The notes under the pieces are model-generated. The model did not search any database. It had not been told where the DNA came from and worked only from the letters and a program-made list of their open reading frames with translations. A DNA stretch of 64,000 nt from Escarpia spicata (lineage: Eukaryota > Annelida > Polychaeta > Sabellida > Siboglinidae), in the NCBI GenBank assembly GCA_963995525.1, contig OZ023206.1, positions 70,629,295 through 70,693,294 on the forward strand, written 5' to 3'. The first letter of the stretch is position 1. Every line of letters begins with the position of its first letter. A program made the position numbers and the translations under genes. Below, in pieces: positions 46,290-56,999 of the stretch.

Positions 46290-48950
46290 GGTTTGACATG
46301 TTCGTCAGAGCAATGCTCTCCTGTTGTTTCTCTGTCAGTGAGGCCATACAGGTATGCCGGAATACACGTGAGCAGAGAACCTTTCCTTTGTCAGGCTTTG
46401 AGTTTACATGATGTGCGCCTATCTCCCATCACACGTTCGACCTTCCTCCAAGTGTTCGCCGCTGCTTTTATTCACCGGTGAATTTCAGTGTCTGACTTGA
46501 CATCCCCGCATATCGCTCCACCCATATATACAAAACTGTCTCCTTGTTTAATTTTCTTCTCCTCCAGGTGTATTTCCAGATCTTTGTGTTGCTGCCCAAC
46601 CCGGCAAAGTACCTCCGTCTTCTCCAGACTAATTTTCACTCCATGTCTGCTGAACATATCCTTCCATTCTGTTACTGTTAGTTGTTCTTGGAGGTCTGCT
46701 TCCCTGTCCGCTACCACTGCCGGCACTGCCAGTTTGTCTGCACACGGTAACTTCCAGAGAATATCCCTCGTACTACTGTCTGATTATCAGTTGCACCACA
46801 GGGATAAATAACAGTGGACTCTGAGCACTCCCCTGTCTCAGGCCAACATTCACTTCAAACTTTCATGACACTCCCGGGCCACACAACACGTACCCTGGCC
46901 CTGCTCTTCGTTTCTTTATAATCCCCTTCTACCATCCTGACCTCTGCCTCTAGGTCTAGGATCGACCCCTATCCACTTCAGTGTCGCTATCGCCATCTCT
47001 CTTGGTACGGTATCATATGCTTTCTTCAGGTCTATGAATAATTGAATTTTACCACCATAACCTTCCTGTCCCTCCAATTTCTTTTCCACTAGCTGCCTCA
47101 GGACAAACATCCCACTAGTTGTTCCTTTTCTAAAACCCTGCTGTTCTTCACTGATTTCCCCTTCCACTACTGCTCTTGTCTCTGCACGTCTCCCTTTCTT
47201 TTCCATAAGTACTGTGATTATCAGTATCACCCCATTCTCCACTCTTCTTGGATTTTTCCCTATCTCATACAGGTGTTCAGCAATCTTTTTGTTCACTAAA
47301 TTCCAATTCGTTTAGCCACCACCAGGATCTCCACTTGCACTTCATCAGTACCTGTTGCACAACCTTTCTTCATCTTCTCCGTTGCTCTCTCTACCTCAGC
47401 ATCCACAATCTCCTTCACTTTTATTTCTCTCTCTACTGCACTTGGTAGATCTAGATTTTGTTACTATGCAACACAGCTTTTCAGCTGTTCCACAGCATCT
47501 TTAAAGTATTTCCATTGTTCTTTCACTGATCCTATTGGTGGCCGTAGATTCTCATACCCTCATGTCATTCTATCTCTATATGTACTGGGTGTGTCCCCGT
47601 GACATTTCCACCATTTAATAGCCTTTCGCCCCACACTTTAGCGTCCCTCCTCTTCTGCATACGCACAACAACACGAGGGGCTTATGTTGTGTAGTCACGT
47701 GTTCCCCAGCGATGACCTTAGTCCTTCACCAGCCATATTTCCTGTCTCCTCACTACCAGCAGATCCAGCTCTGTTTTATGGTGGCCACTGCTATAAGACA
47801 CTTTATGGCTTTCTCTCTTTTGTAAGAACGACCTAGCCACTGCCAGCCCATTTCGCATCACCAACTCTACTACTGGTAGCTCCTGGCTCTCTCGGTTTCT
47901 TGTACCCATCCAAATCTCCCAACCGAGAATCTTCTACCTCTAATGTATCCACGTGTGCATTAAAATCACCAGCTATGCAACTTATCACGAGCTTCTACCC
48001 CTTCCCACCAGTCTCTCTAGATCTTTTGTGTTATCACATGCAACACATGTGTTGTAATACTATAATGACTTATGGAATGTATTCTTACATTATGTTTTTG
48101 TTTGTAAATACCCCTGAATCTGTTTTATAGAGATATGTGTTGTGCAGACCTGGGGCCGAACTACTCGGTACTCGAGTACATTTTTGAAGTACTCAGATTT
48201 ATGAGTACATCTGAGTACTTTCTCAATATGTACTTGGGAAAATAAATATATTTGGTTATAAAATGAAACTTTCCTGAAATATTTAAATGTTCAACTATTG
48301 TTTTAATACTTTGTTATTTCTGATAGAATACCACCTTACCACCCCTATACATAGTACATCCTCATTCTCTGATAACCATGACTATGATACCCAAACATGG
48401 CAACAGGCAGCATCTTTTCCCAGTCAGAAACACCCTGTTAAGCAAACAATAATTGTAGCCTATCAGTTCAGGCCATAAACCTATTTGTTTAATTAAGCCA
48501 CCAGGTTGTCCATAAAGAGCCAATTAGCAGTTAACTGACCAAAATGTACTCGTGAGAATGTACAGGTACTCAGCTTTTAGCAATATATTCGTACTCGTAC
48601 TAATCCATCGTCAAAGTATTCGTACTTGTACTCATGAAAATGTACTCGGCCCCAGGTCTGGTGGTGTGTAAATAAATTTGATTTCCATGAAAGCTCTTTT
48701 CTCTGCCTGTCCTTGTTTGAGGTCCATACATAATGCACACTTGCTGTTTTCTCACCATCATCCATGCCACAATGATCCTCCCTTGCCATCTCTCTACGTT
48801 CACGACGTCTCTACTGATCTCCTGTTACTATGATGCCTACACCATTACTCCTTCCATTTCCTCCTGCATGTAGCATCTTATACCCTCCTGCCAGTGCCCT
48901 TGCAATTTCCTCCAGTCTCTCATGTTTTTCCACTTCCAGTGAAACATGTC
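46290..48950 (-). mobile_element. LINE with endonuclease and reverse transcriptase, interrupted by a hAT MITE
   Basis: On the minus strand, in order: endonuclease start (LEEIARALAGGYKMLHAGG, NGVGIIVTGD, VERWQGRIIVAWM) at 48930-48670; the hAT element at 48660-48145; endonuclease end (CIAGDFNAHVD, LVMRNGLAVARSFLQ, LDLLVVRRQ) at 48000-47710; reverse transcriptase (ATEKMKKGCATGTDEV; EEQQGFRKG; FIDLKKAYDTVPREM) at about 47440-46916; and thumb (VSLEKTEV-like SLEKTEVLCRV, SFVYMGGAICGD) at 46726-46472. Multiple shifts and a missing YADD region make it inactive. The insertion splits the endonuclease. Confidence 0.85.
48145..48660. mobile_element. hAT-type MITE, 516 bp, perfect 15-bp TIRs
   Basis: Starts cagacctggggccga and ends with the exact reverse complement tcggccccaggtctg. 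The flanking 8-mers gtgttgtg (48137-48144) and gtggtgtg (48661-48668) differ at one base, consistent with an 8-bp hAT target duplication. Subterminal regions carry many gtactc/gagtac motifs on both sides (about 48165-48235 and 48545-48650), likely transposase-binding repeats. No protein is encoded. It is inserted in the endonuclease part of the LINE at 46290-48950, so it is younger than that LINE. Confidence 0.88.
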
Positions 48951-49052
48951 ACATACAAAAAGTATACAGAAATTAAAATTTTGCATTGCTACTTTTCTAC
49001 CGTACATACATGTATACGTATACGTGACTTTTTGTTACCGTTTCCTTCCTAG

Positions 49053-49106
49053 ATAATCTCGGGTGCCAAACTTTCAGGGATTCATCTGCGCCACTTCGGA
49101 AGAAAG
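49053..49106 (+). CDS. Candidate small exon, unknown gene
   Basis: A 54-nt segment bounded by a good acceptor (gtttccttcctag) and donor (AAAG then GTAGGC), open as IISGAKLSGIHLRHFGRK. The next candidate exon begins 64 bases later in a compatible phase. Short size and no database support keep confidence low. Confidence 0.3.
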
Positions 49107-49170
49107 GTAGGCTATAACACCTTTACAGTTTCAAAATTCCCTGTTGGTTAAGGGTTCTTGCTTCTTTTAG

Positions 49171-49416
49171 GGTTCGTACCATGCGTTAGATGGATGCAAA
49201 TGTTATTCACATTTTCTGTGTCTGATTCAAGGACAGTATGGGTGGTCATTCTGGCCTACACATTGTCTGTTCCATTACCTGGAATCACCGAGTGTGGTAA
49301 TTATTGCATCATGTTTACTCCAGCACCCGGCCGGCCTTTGCAATACTGCATGTTTAGAATCTGATTGTTTTGTTTATAATTTGAACAGTTTTCAGTGTAA
49401 ATATTCAAATTGCTAA
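49171..49416 (+). CDS. Candidate terminal exon, cysteine-rich, unknown
   Basis: Acceptor gcttcttttag ends at 49170. The frame is open for 81 codons to TAA (49414-49416), with ATTAAA at 49432. It starts GSYHALDGCKCYSHFLC and ends CNTACLESDCFVYNLN, then QCKYSNC, so about 12 cysteines overall. The C-terminal spacing (C-x3-C-x4-C, then aromatic residues and a Cys) faintly recalls PAN/apple-type domains. A second overlapping frame is also open, so coding status is unproven. Confidence 0.3.
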   Translation, partial: GSYHALDGCKCYSHFLCLIQGQYGWSFWPTHCLFHYLESPSVVIIASCLLQHPAGLCNTACLESDCFVYNLNSFQCKYSNC

Positions 49417-49439
49417 CATTGTTTCGTGCTTATTAAACA

Positions 49440-50130
49440 CAATTTAACTGCCAGTATATCTTCAAAATATTTATTCTAGTATCCAGAACATTACAATGAG
49501 GAATCAACAGCCTCGTTTTAAGTCACGAGTATACTGCGCAAAATGGTTTTACGTTAAATGCAATCAGACATATATTTAAATGTATTATGCTGTTATCAAG
49601 TATGGCTGTATTCAAACTTGCATACGTCAGTGTTATACTGAATTCTTCCACTCTAAATATCAGACAATCCTTCGACATAATCAACTCAGTCTGCAAACAA
49701 AATTCTATACGGACACTGTTCATGAATAATACATACTAATTGAATACACAACTGTATGCTACATATACAATAAATAATATAATTCTGCTGCCGTAACAGT
49801 TATGATACTTCACTGCACCCAAGTTAAATACAACGTAAGCCACACCACTTTTTAATTTATTTTCTCAGTGGTATGGATAATTAACACAGTTTAAAATTGC
49901 GTAAATTACGGTTTCCAACAATCCTTAAAAAAAAAATTAATATAACTGTGCTTGTAGTCAGCACACACAAAAATTTCTTCAGCAAAAGTTATTTTAGTAA
50001 TAAGTAAATGAGGCTTAGTGGCAACCATGTAACTTATGTGATTAAGAGCAGAACGTAGTTAAAAAAAACCAAGTGAAACATATCTTAAGAGGACACAAGC
50101 TTTACGAGGTAATATCATTTGGGTGTTTTC
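49440..50130. other. AT-rich spacer, no gene
   Basis: No long frames, repeats or splice-bounded segments were recognised between the convergent candidate terminal exons. Confidence 0.4.
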
Positions 50131-50138
50131 TTGCACTT

Positions 50139-50349
50139 TTATTTAATGATGCCGATGTCCTGTTTTGATGGCCTTGTATTGGAGACGTGGACATATTGCC
50201 ACATATCTATAACATTCAGAATGGGTTCAAAGCACTTAACATATTGAGGAATACAAAGATTTTGAGCGATCAAAAATGGCCACGTTGGTGTCAATGGCAT
50301 TAATATATGTTCCATTCCAAAGGTGGCGCCAATGTAGCGATTCATATCC
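50139..50349 (-). CDS. Candidate terminal exon of an unknown gene
   Basis: Acceptor CAATATATTGCAG, then one base and 69 codons to TAA at 50139-50141, overlapped by AATAAA (AAATAAAAG), so stop and poly(A) signal coincide as in compact 3' ends. Reads DMNRYIGATFGMEHILMPL, TPTWPFLIAQNLCIP, and ends QDIGIIK. It has a moderately hydrophobic middle and no recognised domain. It probably belongs with the exon-like segment at 50405-50584. Confidence 0.35.
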
Positions 50350-50404
50350 CTGCAATATATTGTGGCGATCAAACCACCACCGACGAATATGTAACACTAA
50401 ATTG

Positions 50405-50584
50405 TTATGAGTCTTTGTGAACTTTTGCGACCGTTCCTAACTCTGAGGAAAGTCTCATCATCCAGGCGTAATGAGCAGGGAAATTATATAAATTGTCCAG
50501 TTCTCTCAATGTCTCGAAACAGCTCAGAAGATCTGTTTGACGTCGTTTAGAGTCTCTTCCAACAATCAGTAATGGCACTTCACC
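50405..50584 (-). CDS. Candidate exon of an unknown gene
   Basis: Acceptor CCATTGTTTCAG, then an open frame GEVPLLIVGRDSKRRQTD, CFETLRELDNLYNFPAHYAW, MMRLSSELG to a stop at 50405. A weak donor (TCAGA then GTTAGG, near 50440) would join in phase to the exon at 50139-50349. Codon-like composition supports a real gene or recent pseudogene. I do not recognise the family. Confidence 0.35.
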   Translation of the reverse strand, partial: GEVPLLIVGRDSKRRQTDLLSCFETLRELDNLYNFPAHYAWMMRLSSELGTVAKVHKDS

Positions 50585-50728
50585 CTGAAACAATGGAAAA
50601 GACCCGTGAACATACAAACATTCCAATGTCTTGGCTTGTTTTATTGGACATAGTTTACCATACAAAAACAATGTAAATAAACCTGGGAACACCTAAACAA
50701 GGAGCCATCAAAATGGATACAGAACATG

Positions 50729-50797
50729 TGCAGCATTCCGATGAATATTGTGTTCAAATTCTGGCTCCAAATATTGTCCTCTGCAACAAAAATACAG
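50729..50797 (-). CDS. Candidate upstream exon of the same unknown gene
   Basis: Acceptor TTTTTGTTGCAG, then GQYLEPEFEHNIHRNAAHVL and YPF before a stop. No good donor was identified, so the right boundary is uncertain. The charged, coding-like composition and same strand suggest a link to the segments at 50405 and 50139. Confidence 0.2.
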
Positions 50798-50859
50798 AAC
50801 ATAGGTGTTTAAGAGAGAACTGCATGCGGGAAATATTTACTTAGCAGATGTCATATCGT

Positions 50860-51580
50860 GCTAGTAAGTGCATTACACACTGGTAAACAGTTTTGGTGGA
50901 CGTCACACACATAATCTTGATTGTGACATAGGCAAGGGACGAAGTACTGGATCCATCAATTGTGTGCATCAATGCAACAACATCGGATCTGACGGACATA
51001 ATTTCGTTTTTATTTCTATCTTATGACACTGAGTATGATACAGTTGGACCAAAAGTGCACGTGAAGATCAATTTATAGCTACGACTATATTGTATAAGTC
51101 AAAGTCACATAATTGGAACTGGTTTGGATGCAATTTTTGAAGTAGCCAATCAGCAAAAGAGATGACCTTTCATCAAAACTCAAGTGGGAATTTGGTGTAA
51201 ATTAATAGGTCAATTTCCATTCCTGGATCTAAACACATGTGATATGTTGTACAACATAACTGGATCATAACCGGACCACATTCGGATACAAAACACCGTG
51301 TAAACAGGCCTTTAGATCAGTTTGCTTTTTAAATAAACACTTGGTGATGGAATCAGTACTCTCTGAGAAGTCACTGAAGTAGGACATAAATTATAGTGGT
51401 AGTTCCACTTAAGACAACACTGACGCCTTCAAAACTGGCAATTTAACCAGATATTGTATGTCTAATTGAAATATATATTGAATAAAAACCAAAAACAATA
51501 ATACCTGTAACGCGTTACTGCATCACATATATACAAAGACTGGTGTCTTTCAAGAAAATGCACCACCTGCCTGTGATTTT
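50860..51580. other. Intergenic, no gene recognised
   Basis: No long frames or repeats were recognised. It is the boundary zone to the NOP14-derived duplication that starts near 51585. Confidence 0.4.
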
Positions 51581-51734
51581 GAATCAAAATTAGTTTTACA
51601 ATAAAAAAAAATAAAAGTCCAAAAGATTCAAAGATACACAAATCAGTAAAAGAGTAAAACCTTTGATATTACCATTGACAGACGAATAGCTTCCAACGTC
51701 TCCTTCATTTCCTGTGTTTATTCCTTCACATGTT

Positions 51735-52215
51735 GTCTTTTGTACTGAAAGGAAACACTGCATATGACAATACCTGTTATCAAGGGGAAATATTGCATGT
51801 AACACTGCCTTTCATACTAAAGCAACACCTTGCATGTAACGCTGCCTGCTTTACTACATAAGAGATAACATTGCATATGATATCTATCGCCTTTCATGTT
51901 GAAGGAAACATTGCATGCAACACTACATTTTACTAAAAGAAAACACTGTAGGTGACAACACCTTAAAGCGTATTTATTGTATGTGAAACTGCCTTCCACT
52001 CTGAAGCAACACATATGACACAGCATTTCTTACTGAAGCAAAATGTTATACGACATTACATTTTTTAATGAAGATAAACATAACATGTGACACAACCTTT
52101 CTTTTTGAAGGAAAACATTATGTATGACACTTCCAGAGGGAAACATTGCACAACATTTAATTTCATGATGAATAGTGGAAAACATTGCACGTGACACCAC
52201 CTTTCATAATTTAAT
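51735..52215. repeat. Degenerate repeat grown from NOP14 intron 4 boundary
   Basis: About 8-10 diverged copies of a unit of roughly 40-60 bp (gaaggaaacattgcatgtga + acactgcctttcatact). The original, single or double copy, sits just upstream of exon 5 in NOP14 (about 39070-39125). The expansion includes the splice-acceptor region. Confidence 0.65.
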
Positions 52216-52510
52216 GCTTTGTGCCTAGTTTGACCTTGGAGATATGAACTATGACATTCAGGATAGTTGATAAATTAATGCAAAGAAAACCACTCTGACA
52301 TTTCTCTTGTGCATAGATTGTCTCCAAACTGGCAAAGCGCATCACAGGAAATTACTCATGTAAATCTAAATTATTTATAAATGATATTTATAGGATTTTT
52401 CTGCAGAGAACATGACATATTTATTAATCTGGAGAACATTTTTATTCTGCCAGAAGAGTCTAATAAATTTGCAAAAAAAAATCCTCTCAATGAAAATAAA
52501 TTAACAAATA

Positions 52511-52692
52511 CAACTGAACCTCGCTTTATCTCTTTAATACAACCACCTTGCAATTATTGTCACCCTAGGATAGTCCAACATTATTTTTGTAACAGCAAAG
52601 TATAAGAAAAGAATCCTGCTAAACTAGTCACCTCACCATTCAGGTAACTTTGGCCAAGTCCCAAGGGTGACCTTAGTAGTGAGGTTTCTCCA
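52511..52692. mobile_element. Degraded pogo-like MITE inside the NOP14 pseudocopy
   Basis: Left end caactgaacctcgctttat after TA; right end gaggtttctccata. The interior has taatacaaccacct and aaggtga-like motifs shared with 24671-24773. It is absent from the parental NOP14 intron, so it inserted after duplication. Confidence 0.5.
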
Positions 52693-53009
52693 TATACTAT
52701 TTAGTTTATTTGGTAGGCATGTATGAGTTCTTACTTTGAGTTTCTTCGACTGTGCAGTGATCTCCTCCATCCTCTCCTTCCAACTCTTCACATTGCTGCT
52801 GTTAGGAAACCTCCAAAGAGCTCCTCCCAAAACAGCTGGGCTGTGGGCAGACACACACGGCTCAATTACTGCACAGCTCAACAGTTTGAAATTAAAGCAA
52901 AGGTAAGACAGTAGATGTCATTGAGATTTTACATTTTTGGTCTGTATCTCTTCTTCCTGACAGCTGCAGCCTATAACTGGCTTCAACCATACATCGACAA
53001 CTCTATAGA

Positions 53010-53285
53010 AGGACAGGCAGACAGACAGACAGACATATATATGTATGGAAATACAGACAGACGGACGGATGGACAGACCAACGGACAGACAGACAGGTGG
53101 ACAGGCAGACATATGTATGGACATACATACAGATGGACGAACAGACAGACAGACACACACCAACCGACCGACCAACGTATATATTGTGAGACAGACAGTC
53201 AGATAGACACCACCAGCAGACAGAGAAAGAGACGCATGAACAGACATACAGTAAGACAGGTGGAGAGTCAGGTGGATGGAAGGAC
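53010..53285. repeat. GACA-rich tract
   Basis: Imperfect gaca/gaccaac repeats, counterpart of the intron 3 tract of NOP14 (39830-40115). The long frames on both strands are artefacts. Confidence 0.85.
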
Positions 53286-53434
53286 CAAAAAACGTTTTGT
53301 GGCACTTTGAGTGGTACAAATTGCCATAATTTAGCCGCCGTTTTTGTTTGACAATTGTTAATACGGAGATTTCACAAGCCACCTTTAAAATGGCCTGCAG
53401 TGAGTTATTTTATCTTCATTTGATCACACTTGAG

Positions 53435-53713
53435 CTTAAGTTATGAGGTGTTACGAACACATAGGCGTAGAAAGTAAAGAAAGAATGCAGTTTAGAGATG
53501 TCAATAATTTAGGTCAATCTAATACACCTTAAGTTATGAGGTGTTACGAACACATAGGCGTAGAAAGTAAAGAAAGAATGCAGTTTAGAGATGTCAATAA
53601 TTTAGGTCAATCTAATACACCTTAAGTTATGAGGTGTTACGAACACATAGGCGTAGAAAGTAAAGAAAGAATGCAGTTTAGAGATGTCAATAATTTAGGT
53701 CAATCTAATACAC
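53435..53713. repeat. Perfect 93-bp tandem triplication
   Basis: Three copies of a 93-bp unit starting cttaagttatgaggtgttac, with starts at 53435, 53528 and 53621. As far as I can read, they are identical. Perfect identity indicates very recent expansion or an assembly artefact. Confidence 0.95.
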
Positions 53714-53949
53714 CTTTACCATTCAGTCTGTGAAACTGAAAGCAACATATCTGTGATATATGGGAAGAAAGTGCACAACTTGTTTGCTATAGTTATGGTC
53801 ACAGCCTTACCATCTCTCCAAAGGCAAAATGAATGGACCGACACCATTCAGAAAATGGACATACGTATGTTCCAAAATGGTGATGGACAGAGATATGCAA
53901 ACAACTACAAAAATCATGCCTATGTAAATAATTAATACAACAAACGTCA

Positions 53950-54445
53950 CAAATTAACCCAGTTTCAATTTTAGGGTCAACCATTTATTAGGTTGCCTCA
54001 ACTTGAGTGGATACTCATGACAGACCATCAATATTTGTGAGTGGCGGAGTTGCCGAACCAATGAGAGATAATCGTGTCTGGCGGTCTCGTCACGAGTTGA
54101 ATTAACACCTAACGAACTTTCGCCCTCCCCCGAGCCACTTGTCAATACAACTTAACGTGCCAAATCATCTTAGACGTTGCTCTGGTCTGTCCAATATAAC
54201 CACCTGCACTCTGAGAGTGCCGAGTAATAACGACTGATTGAATCATGAGTTTCCCTGCTAGGGATTGACAGTCCTAGACTGGAATGTTCTCGGGGGCTGC
54301 ATTAACTCCCCCAACAGCTGCAACACGTGTGGTGGACATGCTTAACAGGAAACTGAACAGTTCCTGTTGAAAATGGGTTTCCCCAGAACAGCCTTCTCAG
54401 ACAACTTCCAGAAAACCACTCAAGATATTTTGAAAAGGACAGGAA
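53950..54445. promoter_or_regulatory. Non-repetitive island, candidate regulatory DNA
   Basis: More GC-rich and less repetitive than its surroundings. It contains ccaatgagag (CCAAT type), several gttaattc/ttaac stretches and gccacttgtcaatac, and lacks a credible open frame. It is the left of three such islands (with 56080-56500 and 57000-57790) around the cysteine-rich exon candidate at 54722. Function is inferred only. Confidence 0.25.
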
Positions 54446-54721
54446 AAAAGTCAGGATAATAGAACCAAACTGTAAATATATGTATGGGTAGTTCTTTGTA
54501 TTTACAGTATACAATGATCTATATACAAATCTTTAACCCATTTACAACTTCTACATCACCTTGTCATAAAACAAGTTAAAAAACTATAATTATCTAATTT
54601 AGTACGAGAAATAATGGCCATTTTGTATATAGTACATATGTTTTGTTATGTAATTGATTATAATACCCATTTTCTAAATTCAAACACCATAACATTGTTA
54701 TTGTATTTTCTGCTGTTTCAG

Positions 54722-54824
54722 ATTTGTGACCAAGTATACGAGTAAGTCACGTGACGTGTGCGTGGAGAGGAAACTGTTTTACGACAGAAAATGTTTATGT
54801 CTGTGGGAAGCAAACATTTTATAA
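54722..54824 (+). CDS. Candidate terminal exon, cysteine-rich, unknown
   Basis: A long pyrimidine-rich acceptor (ttgtattttctgctgtttcag) ends at 54721. One base, then 33 codons to TAA at 54822-54824: FVTKYTSKSRDVCVERKLFY, then DRKCLCLWEAN. The three cysteines and basic residues recall the C terminus of a small secreted protein, but no family can be named and upstream exons are unknown. Confidence 0.3.
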
Positions 54825-55411
54825 CTTATGTATATATATATATAGACATATATGTAATTATATATAAACATACATAACGCCCGGATAAATGAAAACGCGA
54901 CAGTCATAGCTGGTGCTAAATACATTCCTCTAGATACGCGCACATGCAGAAACGTCACCTGGATATTATTTAACGCCCGAATAAATGTAAGTGCGACACC
55001 ATAACATACTATTAATTTAAAAAAAACTTTTTCCCCAAAATAATTTTTGCTTTAAATTTCCAATTTACTTATGAATACTTATGTAATACCAATATATAAA
55101 AGACATGCAAACATATTTAACTTTATAAAATTTGAAATATATATGTGTGTCACACAGGTAATATAGCGTTACTTGTTTGATATCTAATACACACATCAAA
55201 TACACACATCATGACAGAATATATATGTTAAGAATTTTAGTAACAATAATTAAATTCAATTAGATCCCACTAGCCTGTTCTGTTGCTCCAGCAGGGTCTG
55301 TCTAAAAATAATTTTAAACACAGTCTTATAAACATATATTCACAATTAAATAGTGTACAACATTTTGAAGATGTGTTTTCAGCACTGACCGTATCTCTGA
55401 CCGACCATTGT

Positions 55412-55580
55412 CTACAGCCAGGCACTATTCATACAGATGAGTGAACTAACTGGAACAACATAGAATTAACGAACTTGCCCAAGGTTTGAAATGGCTGCAA
55501 GAGCATTCCAAACCGGAATCTCTCAACAGAGAGTCTGACGCTAACTCCTAACCACTACACCACAAGTAGACTGTCCCACA
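55412..55580 (-). mobile_element. tRNA-derived SINE, second copy
   Basis: Read on the minus strand: A-box tggtgtagtgg, ctctctgttgagag stem, B-box-like ggtttggaatgc, then gggcaagttcgttaattc and tgcctggctgtagacaatgg, aligning along its length with the copy at 18111-18415. Confidence 0.72.
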
Positions 55581-55599
55581 GGTGGCGCTTTAGGGAAAA

Positions 55600-56075
55600 A
55601 GCAGTCTCGGAAGATCTCCAAACTAGCAGTGGCCACAGAAAACAGAACCAAGGAATCGGATCAATGGGAACATGTGGATTGATTATTAGCCCATGTGTGT
55701 GAAATTTACTGGTGAATCCCAAAGCACATTATAAGATCTTTGTACAGTATACCTTATTGGCATACACGTGTGTTTATTTCACAACTTGCAAGTAGTAAAT
55801 ACTTAGTGAACATTATTATACAAGTCCACAGTATACACTTACGTACACCAATACATGTTTATTGTGGCAGCCAGTAACTACTATCCAACGATTTCAATTT
55901 GTGTGGTATCTGTAAAAGCTGTCCTCTCAATATCAACCAATTAGTGAGATATATATCTGTGGTGGTCAGTAGTTTCTGTTCCCTGACATATTTAAATCTT
56001 CGTCTTCCTCTTTTTGTGCATTGTCCACTTTGGGATATTTCACCCAGATGGTATAGATCCATAAGTAGCGTCCCG
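55600..56075. other. Spacer, no gene recognised
   Basis: A 67-codon minus-strand frame at 55859-56062 shows no motif. The phrase gatattaaccaattaatgtga near 56078 echoes gatatcaaccaattagtgaga near 55927, a short diverged repeat. Confidence 0.35.
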
Positions 56076-56079
56076 TGAT

Positions 56080-56500
56080 ATTAACCAATTAATGTGATAT
56101 AAAATAATTAAATACAGATCCCTAATTAACATGAGGAAATCCAAGAGCAAATTCAAATCTCGTATCTCCTCCCAGCGAGAAACATCAAAATGGATACATT
56201 TCGAAATGAATCCCTCCTACCGGGGTAATCAACAAACATCAGGACTAATCAACAACCAGCGGCGTTCATGAGATTTGAGTCTTGCCAGTGACGTTTCCAT
56301 CAGGCGAAATTGCAAATCCTGTTAACAGCAGATGTAGTTGATATCCCTATGGTAATCAGTCATGTCACTGTCGGGCCGTTGGGTCACATTTGACTCAAAC
56401 TGACTGCAAATTTACACGAGGGTCCCTTGATACTAGCTCTACGCAAATTTAATTGCATAGCCTTAAGAAAGCAGCTGACGACATTAAAAAACACTAAAAA
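56080..56500. promoter_or_regulatory. Candidate conserved non-coding element
   Basis: Non-repetitive, without open frames, and dense in developmental transcription-factor motifs: TAATTA at 56105 and 56123, CAGATG at 56328, CAGCTG at 56472, and gcgaaattgcaaat near 56304. The composition differs from the AT-rich flanks. The motifs are seen; enhancer function and conservation are inferred and untested. Confidence 0.3.
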
Positions 56501-56999
56501 TGTTTTTTTTGTAGTTTGCTTCCTCACAGAACAAAATGCATGTTACGCGTCGGCGTAATTGGGATGCGAATGTCATAAGCTTGGAACAAAGGAAAACACG
56601 AGTGTAGCAGGGACGTGTCATGTATTTGGATGTAGGAATAGTTTTTCAGTACTTTGAACTTGAGTTTTTGAAATAAGTGTTTTGTCAGTCTTCCTTGCGA
56701 AAGTATCAAGTGTATTTCAAGTATTTCGAATATAACTACTTCTCTGCCATTTCGTCTACGTGATGCAGACCACTGAATGCTCATCCTGGTTATATCTACA
56801 ATTAATATGATTATATCTACAATTAATATTATATATTTTCAAAATAGTTAATAATCAACACCTCAATAATATTGTTGATCATTATATTGTTGGTCATTAT
56901 TAAATATACTTGCAATAATTGTACTTGATGAAATGTACTTAACCCCCTAACCCTGTAGTACAGTACTTCACTTCGTAAAATTCACTGATTTGATTACGC

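Larger units (their letters stand above)
51585..53060 (-). pseudogene. Partial NOP14 duplication (exons 4-5), decayed
   Basis: Matches the NOP14 segment from about 38920 to 39870 in the same orientation. The exon 5 copy (about 51660-51746) keeps acceptor TTTCCTTTCAG and RQHVKE but has an in-frame stop and lacks the LDQEWKDI part. The exon 4 copy (about 52735-52839) keeps acceptor CTGCCCACAG, donor GTAAGAAC and SWKERMEEI, but has lost about 25 bases and shifts into a stop. Intron 3 sequence, including ataactggcttcaaccatac and the GACA tract, is also present on the right. The middle is expanded by degenerate repeats and a MITE. Not functional. Confidence 0.9.

Noticed and set aside
52918..53382. 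Minus-strand frame of 154 codons and plus-strand frame of 131 codons
   Set aside because: Low-complexity read-through of the GACA tract in the NOP14 pseudocopy.
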